Source: Deltaproteobacteria bacterium
GTDB lineage: Bacteria > Desulfobacterota > DSM-4660 > Desulfatiglandales > HGW-15
NCBI GenBank assembly: GCA_030671095.1
Contig: DAOVAK010000072.1
Location: forward strand, 1-9,075
Reading direction: 5' to 3'
Length of the DNA stretch: 9,075 nucleotides
Shown piece after piece: positions 1 through 6,237 of the stretch. Below the pieces are notes generated by a model that worked only from the letters and a program-made list of their open reading frames with translations, was not told the DNA's origin and did not search any database. Position numbers and translations under genes: made by a program. The stretch's first letter is position 1. Every line of letters starts with the position of its first letter.

Positions 1-141
1 AGATCTAACGGGGCAGGCCGCAATGCTCTCCGTCCACTTGCCCTCATGTTGACTGACTTCCTCCAGGAGAGCTTTCTTCACCCATCCCCTGTATGAATCC
101 CTAAGGTCATCAGTGCCATTGAAATTGAGCAAAGTCGTTAG
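1..141. repeat. Left copy of 141-bp direct repeat (transposase segment)
   Basis: Positions 1-141 match 8935-9075 in the same orientation with three substitutions (positions 5, 65 and 106 against 8939, 8999 and 9040). Both copies touch a window edge, so the full length of the homology is unknown: the left copy may extend leftward and the right copy rightward. The shared sequence is part of a transposase coding region plus the end of a small palindromic insertion. Confidence 0.97.
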
Positions 142-220
142 ATTCTCGAAATCTATAAGGCCGTACCTGGGTCGGGGGTTCTGTATTTCATTGTATGTAA
201 TACCTGTTCGCCCTTGGCAT
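1..220 (-). pseudogene. RAYT/Y1-type transposase remnant with internal deletion (left copy, runs off window)
   Basis: On the - strand, an ATG at 220-218 opens MPRANRYYIQ and then stops at 190-188. The first nine residues match the conserved start of REP-associated tyrosine transposases (IS200-like Y1/HUH family), which normally continues into the HUH catalytic region. Here, right after the break and in another frame, the sequence resumes with the late part of the same family: NEIQNPRPRYGLIDFENL, then a W-V-K-K-A-L stretch and WTESIA (about 192 to 19). The catalytic middle, which I estimate at well over 100 residues, is therefore missing. Positions 1-18 belong to the palindromic insertion that is complete in the right-hand copy, so the gene was already broken there. 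The remaining 3' end lies left of the window. It cannot encode an active transposase. Family assignment rests on remembered motifs. Confidence 0.75.
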
Positions 221-336
221 CTTAGGACTCTTCTCTTAAAGGCATGCTTTCAGCCCCAAAATGGGTATTCTAAGGCCCAAAATGACCGCTAATTATCTGA
301 TTTATCTTGTTCTATCATACACATAGATTGTTCCTC

Positions 337-364
337 AGACCACAGACCAAGACCAACGGACCAC
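337..364. repeat. Four-unit degenerate heptamer repeat, (A/G)GACCAC type
   Basis: Four consecutive 7-base units can be read: AGACCAC, AGACCAA, GACCAAC and GGACCAC. On the other strand the unit resembles GTGGTCT. It lies about 117 bp from the start codon of the left transposase remnant. A different heptamer array lies next to the right-hand copy. Confidence 0.6.
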
Positions 365-401
365 ACTAAATGGGGTTTCTTTGAGAAATTAAAAAGCACC
401 A

Positions 402-442
402 CTATGTCCAAAATTGGATAAGTCTGCCCCAATTTGACATAG
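402..442. repeat. 14-bp inverted repeat / hairpin
   Basis: Left arm CTATGTC plus AAATTGG (402-408 and 411-417, separated by a 2-base bulge CA) pairs fully with CCAATTTGACATAG at 429-442, leaving an 11-base loop. No T-run follows, so it is not an intrinsic terminator. The right arm contains a perfect TTGACA (434-439), but no good -10 follows. It could be a small palindromic mobile sequence or a transposase recognition hairpin; its role is unknown. Confidence 0.7.
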
Positions 443-569
443 CAATAAGATAAATAGCATCGTAGCCTTGAAAAAGATGCTTTAACCTGAGTCCCAAAGA
501 CTTTTTTGCCTCAGAAATGGCAATAACCTACACTTCGCACATAATCAATCTCGGATCTTGGCAATCTGG

Positions 570-596
570 TTGACTTTACTCGGCAGGCCTTATACA
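570..596 (+). promoter_or_regulatory. Weak sigma70-like promoter candidate
   Basis: TTGACT (570-575) and TATACA (591-596) are separated by 15 bases, shorter than the preferred 17. If used, the transcript would have a leader of roughly 170 bases before the sulfur-carrier gene. It is the best such pair I could find upstream of 773, but a chance match is quite possible. Confidence 0.25.
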
Positions 597-772
597 AGAA
601 AGGTGCATATATGTCAAAAAAATGAAACTCCCTGGGGAACGGCCAGAAAAATTGGCCAAAGGCAGGTTTCGGGTTATTCAAGTACCCCGCCGGCCCGGAT
701 TTAATAGGAAAAACGGCAGAGGAGACGCATTCGGGGAGGCCCGCCTTGCCCTTCCCAGGGGGAGATTTGGTG

Positions 773-1006
773 ATGAGAGTCAAAATTCGCCTATTTTCCA
801 ACCTGAAACAATATGGTCCTGGCCAGGAAGGCGCATTTCCCCTGGATCTTGAGGTCGGTGCCACTGTCCATGGTTTGGTGGAGGCGCTTGAAATTCCCCC
901 TTTGGTCAAGCGGGTGATACTGGTCAATGGGTACCACTGCCAGAAAGACACCGTGCTGGCCGATGGTGATACGGTGACGGTTTTTCCACCCATGGCAGGG
1001 GGGTGA
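773..1006 (+). CDS. MoaD/ThiS-family ubiquitin-like sulfur carrier protein
   Basis: A 77-residue cytoplasmic protein with the beta-grasp pattern of MoaD/ThiS carriers. It has an N-terminal strand MRVKIRLFSNL, a central TVHGLVEALEIP helix, VILVNGYHCQ followed by LADGDTVTVFPP, and the diagnostic C-terminal Gly-Gly (76-77). In this family the terminal glycine is adenylated and converted to a thiocarboxylate that donates sulfur, either to the molybdopterin dithiolene (MoaD) or to thiazole (ThiS). The FPPMAGG ending and an AOR in the same cluster favour a role in tungsto/molybdopterin synthesis; that is an inference. The start at 773 is chosen over in-frame 746 because GGGGGAGA (758-765) lies at ribosome-binding distance and the family begins at this residue. 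No MoaE- or MoeB-like partner lies in the window. A 152-bp gap separates it from the binding-protein gene, so co-transcription is plausible but unproven. Confidence 0.85.
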   Translation: MRVKIRLFSNLKQYGPGQEGAFPLDLEVGATVHGLVEALEIPPLVKRVILVNGYHCQKDTVLADGDTVTVFPPMAGG

Positions 1007-1100
1007 ATCGCAAGGCGCAAACTGCAGATAAGGGATGAAATCAGCCAAAAACCAAAATTTCAATATTCGTGATTGTTGAACGGCTTGGCATACCGTGGAG

Positions 1101-1113
1101 AAAGGAGGTGAAT
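1101..1113 (+). promoter_or_regulatory. Extended Shine-Dalgarno sequence without an obvious gene
   Basis: AGAAAGGAGGTGA is a 13-base perfect complement of the usual bacterial 16S rRNA 3' tail. It lies 45 bases before the binding-protein start, which has its own AGGAGG. The only start at usable distance is a TTG at 1115 giving a four-codon frame (MELN, stop 1127-1129). It may be a ribosome standby or leader-peptide site, or a leftover from a lost gene. Confidence 0.5.
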
Positions 1114-1146
1114 TGGAACTTAACTAAACCGATAAACTTTAAAAAC

Positions 1147-1152
1147 AGGAGG
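1147..1152 (+). promoter_or_regulatory. Ribosome binding site fixing the start of the binding-protein gene
   Basis: AGGAGG lies six bases before the ATG at 1159. That ATG begins a textbook signal peptide, so this site decides the start against an in-frame GTG at 1069. Confidence 0.9.
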
Positions 1153-1158
1153 TTGCAA

Positions 1159-2187
1159 ATGAAAAGATTTAATTGGCAAGTGCTAAAGGTTTTTTTTGTT
1201 CTGGTGGTCGCCTTGATGATGGCGTTTCCAGTGGTTTCAGCGGCAAAAGATTACAAACTGGCGATCTCTCAGGGATGGCTTGACAATGACTCGGGGCAGA
1301 ATCTCCGGCGAGGCTACGTCAAAGGGATCAAGGATTTTTTTGGTGAAAAGGCCTCGAAAGATGCAAAGTTCGCCAATTCCAGCTACAACACAAAACTGCA
1401 AAATGAACAGCTCGAGGCCTTTATCAAGATGAAGCCGGATGCCCTTTTTGTTACGGCATCTGAGGCGGCCTCCATTGCACCGGCCATTAAACGGGCAGTG
1501 GTGGCGGGAATCCCCGTGTTCTCTGGAGACTCCCTTATTGCCGGAACAGCCTGCACCACCTCTGTCCTTTCCAATAACTTCGGGATGGGCCTTTTAACGG
1601 CCGAATATATGGCTCAGCGGCTCAATGGAAAAGGTAAGGTTGGCGTTGTTGGCCTTCCAGCCAATGAGACCTGGGATCACCGGGAACAGGGACTCGACTG
1701 GCTCTTGAGGGACTACCCAGGGATTGAAGTGGTCGCGCGCTGGAATTATGATCCGGCAGGCGCTGTTACGCCCAGGCAGGGGATTGACAACATGCTGGCA
1801 GCCCATCCCAAGAAGGGCGATCTTGATGCGATCTGGTGCGCCTGGGACGGAGCCGCCATGGAAGGAGCGCTGGCCATAAGAAACGCCGGAAGACAGGGAG
1901 AAATATTTACCACCGGCATTGACGGCGGAACAAATGCCTTTACCTATATTAAAGGCGACAAGACTGCCATGAAGTTCACAGCGGCCCAGAGCATGTGGGC
2001 CATGGCGTACATGTCCGTCTATTATGCGTCGGAATATTTGAAGGGCCATAAGGTGCCGAGGCTTGTCATCAGCCCGGTTTACGGAATCACAAACAAAGAG
2101 CTAAAGGATGTGGACATCAAGAAATACGGAGATACATACGACCATCCCGGCGTGGCCCGAAAGCTAGGTTGGAAAAGATCACTGTAG
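1159..2187 (+). CDS. Periplasmic sugar-type substrate-binding protein of ABC importer (RbsB-like, Peripla_BP_4)
   Basis: A 342-residue secreted binding protein that captures the ligand in the periplasm and delivers it to the permease pair encoded downstream. The signal peptide has positive residues (MKRFNWQVLK), a hydrophobic core (about 11-25) and a likely cleavage near VSA-AKD (28/29). There is no lipobox cysteine. Two alpha/beta lobes follow the ribose-binding fold. By remembered alignment with RbsB, likely ligand-contact positions are D124 (in VFSGDS), R175 (in DHREQG), D230 (in AWDGAAMEGAL, where RbsB has Asn), D255 (in TTGIDGG) and Q277. This supports a hydroxylated ligand such as a sugar or polyol, but the usual Arg after the first Asp is Ser, so it need not be ribose. 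Hairpins in the 356-bp gap downstream may let this gene be expressed above the rest of the transporter. The exact substrate cannot be called. Confidence 0.9.
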   Translation: MKRFNWQVLKVFFVLVVALMMAFPVVSAAKDYKLAISQGWLDNDSGQNLRRGYVKGIKDFFGEKASKDAKFANSSYNTKLQNEQLEAFIKMKPDALFVTASEAASIAPAIKRAVVAGIPVFSGDSLIAGTACTTSVLSNNFGMGLLTAEYMAQRLNGKGKVGVVGLPANETWDHREQGLDWLLRDYPGIEVVARWNYDPAGAVTPRQGIDNMLAAHPKKGDLDAIWCAWDGAAMEGALAIRNAGRQGEIFTTGIDGGTNAFTYIKGDKTAMKFTAAQSMWAMAYMSVYYASEYLKGHKVPRLVISPVYGITNKELKDVDIKKYGDTYDHPGVARKLGWKRSL

Positions 2188-2247
2188 GATAAAGGTGTAA
2201 ACCGCGTTCATTTATCAAGTCACTTTAAATATGAGCCGACAAATCAA

Positions 2248-2322
2248 TTTGAAATTGAGGGATTGAGGGATTCGATTGATATAATTGTTTTTAATTCCTT
2301 AATCCTTCGAGGCAATTTCAAA
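2248..2322 (+). repeat. Long imperfect inverted repeat (23 bp paired)
   Basis: TTTGAAATTG (2248-2257) pairs perfectly with CAATTTCAAA (2313-2322). After an internal loop, 2260-2272 (GGATTGAGGGATT) pairs with 2293-2305 (AATTCCTTAATCC) over 13 positions, two of them G-T/G-U. The apical loop is 20 bases. The two wobbles are tolerated in RNA, which suggests an RNA structure or a decayed miniature element. Confidence 0.75.
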
Positions 2323-2334
2323 ACGTCCCCTTTT

Positions 2335-2363
2335 GCCTCCCGCCCCTTGGCGGGACGGCAGGC
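2335..2363 (+). repeat. GC-rich hairpin
   Basis: CCCGCC (2339-2344), loop CCTT, then GGCGGG (2349-2354). An outer GCCT/AGGC pair (2335-2338 with 2360-2363) extends it across a five-base bulge. It is stable, but an A-rich stretch with no T-run follows, so terminator function is doubtful. Confidence 0.65.
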
Positions 2364-2432
2364 TCAAATATTAATCCTCGAAATACTCAATGTATTCCTG
2401 TGGTTCAAATTTTCGCCTTCCTTGATATTGAA

Positions 2433-2449
2433 TCCCGCTGAAAGCGGGA
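2433..2449 (+). repeat. Short perfect hairpin
   Basis: TCCCGCT and AGCGGGA form seven perfect pairs around a GAA loop. It is followed by AACATTTT, only a weak T-tract, so it might act as a partial attenuator or mRNA-stabilising end rather than a full terminator. Confidence 0.6.
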
Positions 2450-2543
2450 AACATTTTGAAACTGCCTCCTTCAATTCGTCATTCAATAGGCCCGGTATAT
2501 CCTGGCCAGGTGCACAACAACCCTTAGAATCGGGTGACAGATA

Positions 2544-4070
2544 GTGGCCGACTACAGATTGCATATGGAGGGGATAGTAAAAGAATTCCCGGGAGTAAAG
2601 GCCCTGGATGGGGTTGACTTCTATCTGAAACCGGGGGAAGTCCATGCCCTTCTCGGCATAAACGGCGCCGGGAAATCGACCCTCATAAAGATCCTTTCCG
2701 GTGTATATTCCAAAGACAAAGGCACCATCTTACTGGACGGAAACCAGATAGAGATCAACAGCCCCCAGGATGCCATGAATCACGGTATCGCCACGGTGTA
2801 TCAAGACCCACAGATGATCCCCTCCTTCACAGGATATGAGAACATTTTTCTGGGATTTGAGACGGAAAAAAAGGGGACATTCACACGAATTAATCGGAAA
2901 GCACTCCAGGAAAAGGCAGAGCGAATCCTGAAACGATTCCCTGTTGAGATTGATCTCACAAAACCGGTTTTGCAGCTGACGGCTGTGGAACAAGAGATCA
3001 TTGCCATCCTGCGGGCCCTGTCAAGGGAGATGTCTATTTTGGTTCTGGATGAACCCACCTCCATCCTGACCGAAAATGAAAAACAGGTGCTCTTTAGGCT
3101 TATCCACGTGCTAAAACAGCAGGGGGTGTCCATTGTCTACATTTCTCACAGACTTGAGGAGATTTATCAGATCGTCGACCGGCTCACCATTATCCGAGAC
3201 GGCAGGAATGTGGCAACCCTGGGTGCAGGGGATAAGGATGCCGACCATATGGCCATTGCCGAATTGATGCTGGGTGAGAAAATGGACCAGATCTATCCTG
3301 CCAAGCGGAAGTTCACCGGTGAAGAGATTCTCTCCGTAAACGGACTTTCATTGGAAGAGAGGTTTCAGGACATAAGTTTCGGGGCCTGTAAAGGAGAGAT
3401 CCTGGGTATCTTCGGGTTGGTGGGTTCCGGCGCAGAAGAACTGGCCAAGGTCCTCTTTGGATTATTTCCACGCACCAAAGGCCACATAAAAGTCCGCGGG
3501 CGGGACATTCGGTTTCGATCCGCACGTGAGGCCATTCAAAACGGCGTTTTTCTCATTCCCGGGGATCGAAGGGTTGAAGGCTTGATCGATGTTCAGCCCG
3601 TATCATTTAATATATCGCTCGCCAATCTGAAGCGAATTGCAAACTTCTTTGGACTGGTTCGACGCAAACAAGAAAAGAGAGAAACATATGCCCTGGCAGA
3701 ACAGCTAGCATTGACTCCCCCCGACGTGAACCTCAAGGTTTCCTTCCTAAGCGGAGGGAACCAACAAAAAGTGGTCATTTGCAAGGGCCTGTTTACCAAA
3801 GCGGAAATCTATATTTTTTTGGAACCCACAGCCGGTGTGGATGTTGGCGCCAAGACGGGCATTTACAGCCTGATCCGGGAGCTGTCAAAAGAGGCGGCCG
3901 TGATTCTCATTTCGTCCGACTGTGAAGAGATCGCCGGCGTGTGCGACCAGGTCATGACCCTGTTCAAGGGAGTGGTTACCATGGCTCAAGAGGTTGATCG
4001 CGTCTCACCGGAGGAAATCCTCCTCTGCGGTGTAAAAGAAAGGGGGGCCGTGGACAGATATGGCAAGTAG
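2544..4070 (+). CDS. Sugar ABC transporter ATP-binding protein, two fused ATPase domains (RbsA/MglA-type)
   Basis: A 508-residue cytoplasmic ATPase that powers the importer, of normal length for the double-domain family. Domain 1 (about 1-240) has Walker A GINGAGKST (38-46), the Q-loop glutamine in VYQDP (Q87), a degenerate signature LTAVEQE (145-151), Walker B SILVLDEPT (164-172, catalytic E170) and switch His H202. Domain 2 (about 260-500) has a degenerate P-loop GLVGSGAEE (291-299), as usual in this family, and a perfect signature LSGGNQQK (402-409). Its Walker B reads IYIFLEPT, with Leu at 426 where Asp is expected; E427 is kept. The intact composite site would pair the Walker motifs of domain 1 with the signature of domain 2; the altered Asp is in the already degenerate site. 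GTG at 2544 is chosen because the family starts about here and GGGTGA (2532-2537) precedes it; ATG at 2565 is the alternative. It overlaps the next gene by 11 bases. Confidence 0.93.
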   Translation: MADYRLHMEGIVKEFPGVKALDGVDFYLKPGEVHALLGINGAGKSTLIKILSGVYSKDKGTILLDGNQIEINSPQDAMNHGIATVYQDPQMIPSFTGYENIFLGFETEKKGTFTRINRKALQEKAERILKRFPVEIDLTKPVLQLTAVEQEIIAILRALSREMSILVLDEPTSILTENEKQVLFRLIHVLKQQGVSIVYISHRLEEIYQIVDRLTIIRDGRNVATLGAGDKDADHMAIAELMLGEKMDQIYPAKRKFTGEEILSVNGLSLEERFQDISFGACKGEILGIFGLVGSGAEELAKVLFGLFPRTKGHIKVRGRDIRFRSAREAIQNGVFLIPGDRRVEGLIDVQPVSFNISLANLKRIANFFGLVRRKQEKRETYALAEQLALTPPDVNLKVSFLSGGNQQKVVICKGLFTKAEIYIFLEPTAGVDVGAKTGIYSLIRELSKEAAVILISSDCEEIAGVCDQVMTLFKGVVTMAQEVDRVSPEEILLCGVKERGAVDRYGK

Positions 4071-5067
4071 AAAAAAACGACTCTTCTCAAACGAGACCGT
4101 ACCCATTGTCATATTCTTTATACTCTTCGGCTTGATCATCGTGGTCTTTTCCCTGATGCATGAACACTTTTTGAGCGCCAGGAATATCTCCACCCTGCTA
4201 AAACATGCATCCATAAGTGCCATATTTGCCCTCGGCGTCACCTTCGTCGTGGTGGTGGGCCATTTTGATCTCTCCTTTCCTATGGTCTGCGCCCTTGCCG
4301 GAATGACCAACAGTTTTCTGATCGCAAAAGATATCCCCGTGGTCCTCAGTGTGGCGGCAGGTTTGGCCGTCGGGGTTTTCTTTGGCCTCCTCAACGGTCT
4401 GGCTGTAGGTAAACTAAAGATGCCGGATATCGTCGCCACCGTGGGGATCGGCGCCATTGCGTGGGGGTTTGCCTATATGTACAGTGGTGGTGCCTACATA
4501 TACGGCAATGTCTTGACATCGGGCATTCTGGAACTAAACGATGCCGTGTGGTTGGGCGTTCCATTGCCGGCGATCCTGATGGGGGTCTTCTATCTCCTGG
4601 GGTATCTGATCCTGCACCGCTCCCGTTTTGGACGGTGCTTTTACTCTACCGGGGACAACAGGGTTGCGGCCATATTTTCCGGCGTAAACGTCAAGCTCTA
4701 CATCCTCGCAGCCTTTATCATATGCGCGGCACTGGCCTCTTTTGGGGCCATCATGAGCAACGCATCCCAGGGTCAGGGCAATGTGAGAGTGGGTCTGGTG
4801 TTTCTGTTGAGTTCTTATGCCGCCGTATTTCTCGGCAGCGCCGTCTTCAAAAAGCCTACCATTTACGGAACCTTTTCTGCAGCCCTCTTCATCGCCACCA
4901 TGTTAAACGGGTTTACGCTTATGGCCATATCTTATTTCTATATGGACTTTATCATAGGAATGGTTCTGATCACCGCCCTTTGCTTGTCCACCGACCTTTT
5001 TTTCAAAAAACCGGGAGGAAAAGCCCCCTCGGATGTTCCGGATTCCATGGACGAGGCGGGATCATGA
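4060..5067 (+). CDS. Sugar ABC transporter permease, first of two (RbsC-like, BPD_transp_2)
   Basis: A 335-residue inner-membrane protein, one half of the translocation channel. About nine to ten hydrophobic segments can be read, roughly at 14-32, 52-66, 72-88, 93-113, 124-141, 168-186, 212-231, 245-263, 270-290 and 295-312. The family motif around the third segment is VVVGHFDLSFP (63-73), and the cytoplasmic coupling loop that meets the ATPase is HRSRFGRCFYSTGDN (186-200) followed by the SGV motif. The ATG lies inside the end of the ATPase gene (11-base overlap), which indicates translational coupling. Its stop overlaps the next start as ATGA. Two different permeases imply a heterodimer, as in LsrC/LsrD, rather than the RbsC homodimer. 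Confidence 0.92.
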   Translation: MASRKKRLFSNETVPIVIFFILFGLIIVVFSLMHEHFLSARNISTLLKHASISAIFALGVTFVVVVGHFDLSFPMVCALAGMTNSFLIAKDIPVVLSVAAGLAVGVFFGLLNGLAVGKLKMPDIVATVGIGAIAWGFAYMYSGGAYIYGNVLTSGILELNDAVWLGVPLPAILMGVFYLLGYLILHRSRFGRCFYSTGDNRVAAIFSGVNVKLYILAAFIICAALASFGAIMSNASQGQGNVRVGLVFLLSSYAAVFLGSAVFKKPTIYGTFSAALFIATMLNGFTLMAISYFYMDFIIGMVLITALCLSTDLFFKKPGGKAPSDVPDSMDEAGS

Positions 5068-6062
5068 AAAAGGCTATTTCAAATGGTTTCCGCTTAGTGA
5101 AACTCTTCCAGCCCCAGTTCGCCCTCATATGGCTTCTGTTTGCCATGGTCCTAATATTCTCCATCACGTCAAACGCCTTTCGGACGCCGGACAATCTGTT
5201 GGAAATACTGCGCTCTTCGGGAATTTATGCCATACTTGTTCTTGGGCTTACATGGATCGTGGCCACAGGGGAACTTGATGTCTCCTTTCCCAGTGTGGCA
5301 GCGCTTGTGAGTATGGTAACCGCCTATCTGATAAAGATCGGTCTCCCCATTGGAGTTATTCTCATCCTGGCGCTTGCGACGGGGACCCTGGTCGGTATCA
5401 TCAATGGTCTCATGGTATCCTATCTCAAAATCCCGTCCCTCATAGCTACCATCGCCACCGGTTTTACCGCCACAGCCATCGCCAAAGTCATGGGCGAGGG
5501 GAAACCCATTTTTATTGCCATGCAGTCAAAGATCGTCTACGGATTTGTGTACGGCAAGATATTTGGAATTCCCGTACTGTTTCTGACGGCTCTGATCATC
5601 TATCTGGCCTGTCGGTTTCTTCAGGACCGGACAATCATGGGGCAGCATCTCTATGCCCTGGGGGAGAACAGACAGGCCACCCAGGAGGCCGGGATTAATG
5701 CCTCAAAAATAGTCTTTTACTATTTTATCTTATCCTCCGTCATGTCGGCCATTGCCGGAATTCTCGTGACCGCCCAGTTTGGTTCCGGGCAACACGAAAT
5801 AGGCGGCGGCAACGCGATCATGATCGAAGGATTTACCGCCGTCTTTCTGGGGGCCATGGTGATCAAAGCAGGCAAGCCAAATGTTATTGGAACACTGATC
5901 GGGGTCATTCTATTGACCGTGCTTGTGAACTGGATTACCCTCCTCGGCCTTCCCACCTTCATCGTGTGGCTCACCAGGGGAACGTTGTTGCTTGTGGGGG
6001 TGACCATTGTCACTCTGTCCGGCTACCAGCGAAGGGTGATGGGGAAATTGCAGATAGGTTGA
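5064..6062 (+). CDS. Sugar ABC transporter permease, second of two (RbsC-like)
   Basis: A 332-residue inner-membrane protein, the partner of the preceding permease. Hydrophobic segments run at about 18-36, 52-68, 76-91, 95-117, 125-140, 168-184, 215-236, 256-267, 275-297 and 303-319. The characteristic VATGELDVSFPSV (66-78) and the coupling loop QDRTIMGQHLYALGENRQA (187-205) place it in the same family, though it is clearly divergent from its neighbour. The ATG at 5064 overlaps the upstream TGA by four bases (ATGA), with GAGGCGGG (5053-5060) as ribosome binding site. The frame stays open upstream to 4461, but that part overlaps the first permease out of frame and is not protein-like. It is the last transporter gene; a 175-bp spacer follows. 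Confidence 0.92.
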   Translation: MKKAISNGFRLVKLFQPQFALIWLLFAMVLIFSITSNAFRTPDNLLEILRSSGIYAILVLGLTWIVATGELDVSFPSVAALVSMVTAYLIKIGLPIGVILILALATGTLVGIINGLMVSYLKIPSLIATIATGFTATAIAKVMGEGKPIFIAMQSKIVYGFVYGKIFGIPVLFLTALIIYLACRFLQDRTIMGQHLYALGENRQATQEAGINASKIVFYYFILSSVMSAIAGILVTAQFGSGQHEIGGGNAIMIEGFTAVFLGAMVIKAGKPNVIGTLIGVILLTVLVNWITLLGLPTFIVWLTRGTLLLVGVTIVTLSGYQRRVMGKLQIG

Positions 6063-6140
6063 TAGGGCCTGTGAAAAAACCAGGGAAAACACGGATGAAC
6101 GGGTTTCTGTTTCCAGTCCTCTATGAAAGGCTTATTGGTC

Positions 6141-6158
6141 TTTAAAGTGGACTTTAAA
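6141..6158. promoter_or_regulatory. Palindrome, possible operator upstream of the aldehyde oxidoreductase gene
   Basis: TTTAAAGT and ACTTTAAA are perfect inverted 8-base arms around a GG centre. The size and dyad symmetry fit a dimeric repressor or activator site. It is followed by a looser hairpin (6161-6190: GGATCGGC with GCCG and ATCC, four-base bulge). It sits in the only sizeable gap between the transporter and the enzyme genes, where a second promoter could lie. No convincing -35/-10 pair was found and no regulator gene is in the window. Confidence 0.45.
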
Positions 6159-6224
6159 CAGGATCGGCTATTATTGTTGCCGGATAATCCATAAGTTGAT
6201 TTAAACATTTAAGTGAGTGAAGCC

Positions 6225-6231
6225 AAGGAGG
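6225..6231 (+). promoter_or_regulatory. Ribosome binding site fixing the aldehyde oxidoreductase start
   Basis: AAGGAGG lies six bases before the ATG at 6238. An in-frame GTG at 6217 lies upstream of this site and so would place it inside the coding sequence; the Shine-Dalgarno therefore argues for 6238. Confidence 0.85.
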
Positions 6232-6237
6232 CGGGTT

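Larger units (their letters stand above)
221..772. other. Gene-poor 552-bp stretch between transposase remnant and sulfur-carrier gene
   Basis: No convincing gene is seen here on either strand. Open frames that cross it lack a ribosome binding site and have unnatural composition. It holds a four-unit heptamer repeat (337-364), a strong hairpin (402-442) and a weak promoter-like pair (570-596). It looks like decayed mobile-element flank followed by the leader of the downstream gene. Confidence 0.6.
2188..2543 (+). other. Hairpin-rich intercistronic region between binding-protein and ATPase genes
   Basis: This 356-bp gap sits inside what is otherwise a tightly packed transporter operon. I see no gene in it; the open frames crossing it are low-complexity and lack ribosome binding sites. 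It holds a long 23-bp imperfect hairpin (2248-2322), a GC-rich hairpin (2335-2363), a short perfect hairpin (2433-2449) and a 10-bp palindrome CCTGGCCAGG (2501-2510). None has a clear T-run. In other ABC operons (malE-malF of E. coli) intercistronic repeats stabilise upstream mRNA and raise binding-protein yield; a similar role here is an inference. Confidence 0.65.

Noticed and set aside
622..852. 76-codon + strand open frame before the sulfur-carrier gene
   Set aside because: It overlaps the true gene in another frame, is Arg/Pro-rich and has no start signal.
511..1020. 169-codon open frame on the - strand over the sulfur-carrier gene
   Set aside because: It is antisense to a clear MoaD/ThiS-family gene and has no recognisable domain.
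1069..1158. In-frame upstream extension of the binding-protein gene from GTG 1069
   Set aside because: It has no ribosome binding site and would bury the signal peptide behind 30 residues. The ATG at 1159 has AGGAGG at ideal spacing.
2263..2645. Open frames on both strands in the intercistronic region
   Set aside because: They run through hairpins and low-complexity sequence and overlap the ATPase start; neither resembles a protein family.
4461..5063. Long open frame upstream of and in frame with the second permease
   Set aside because: It overlaps the first permease in another frame and has low-quality, Arg/His/Gly-rich composition. The ATGA overlap at 5064 gives the natural start.
6062..6080. 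Possible terminator after the second permease (CCTG...CAGG)
   Set aside because: Only a four-base stem and no T-run follows.
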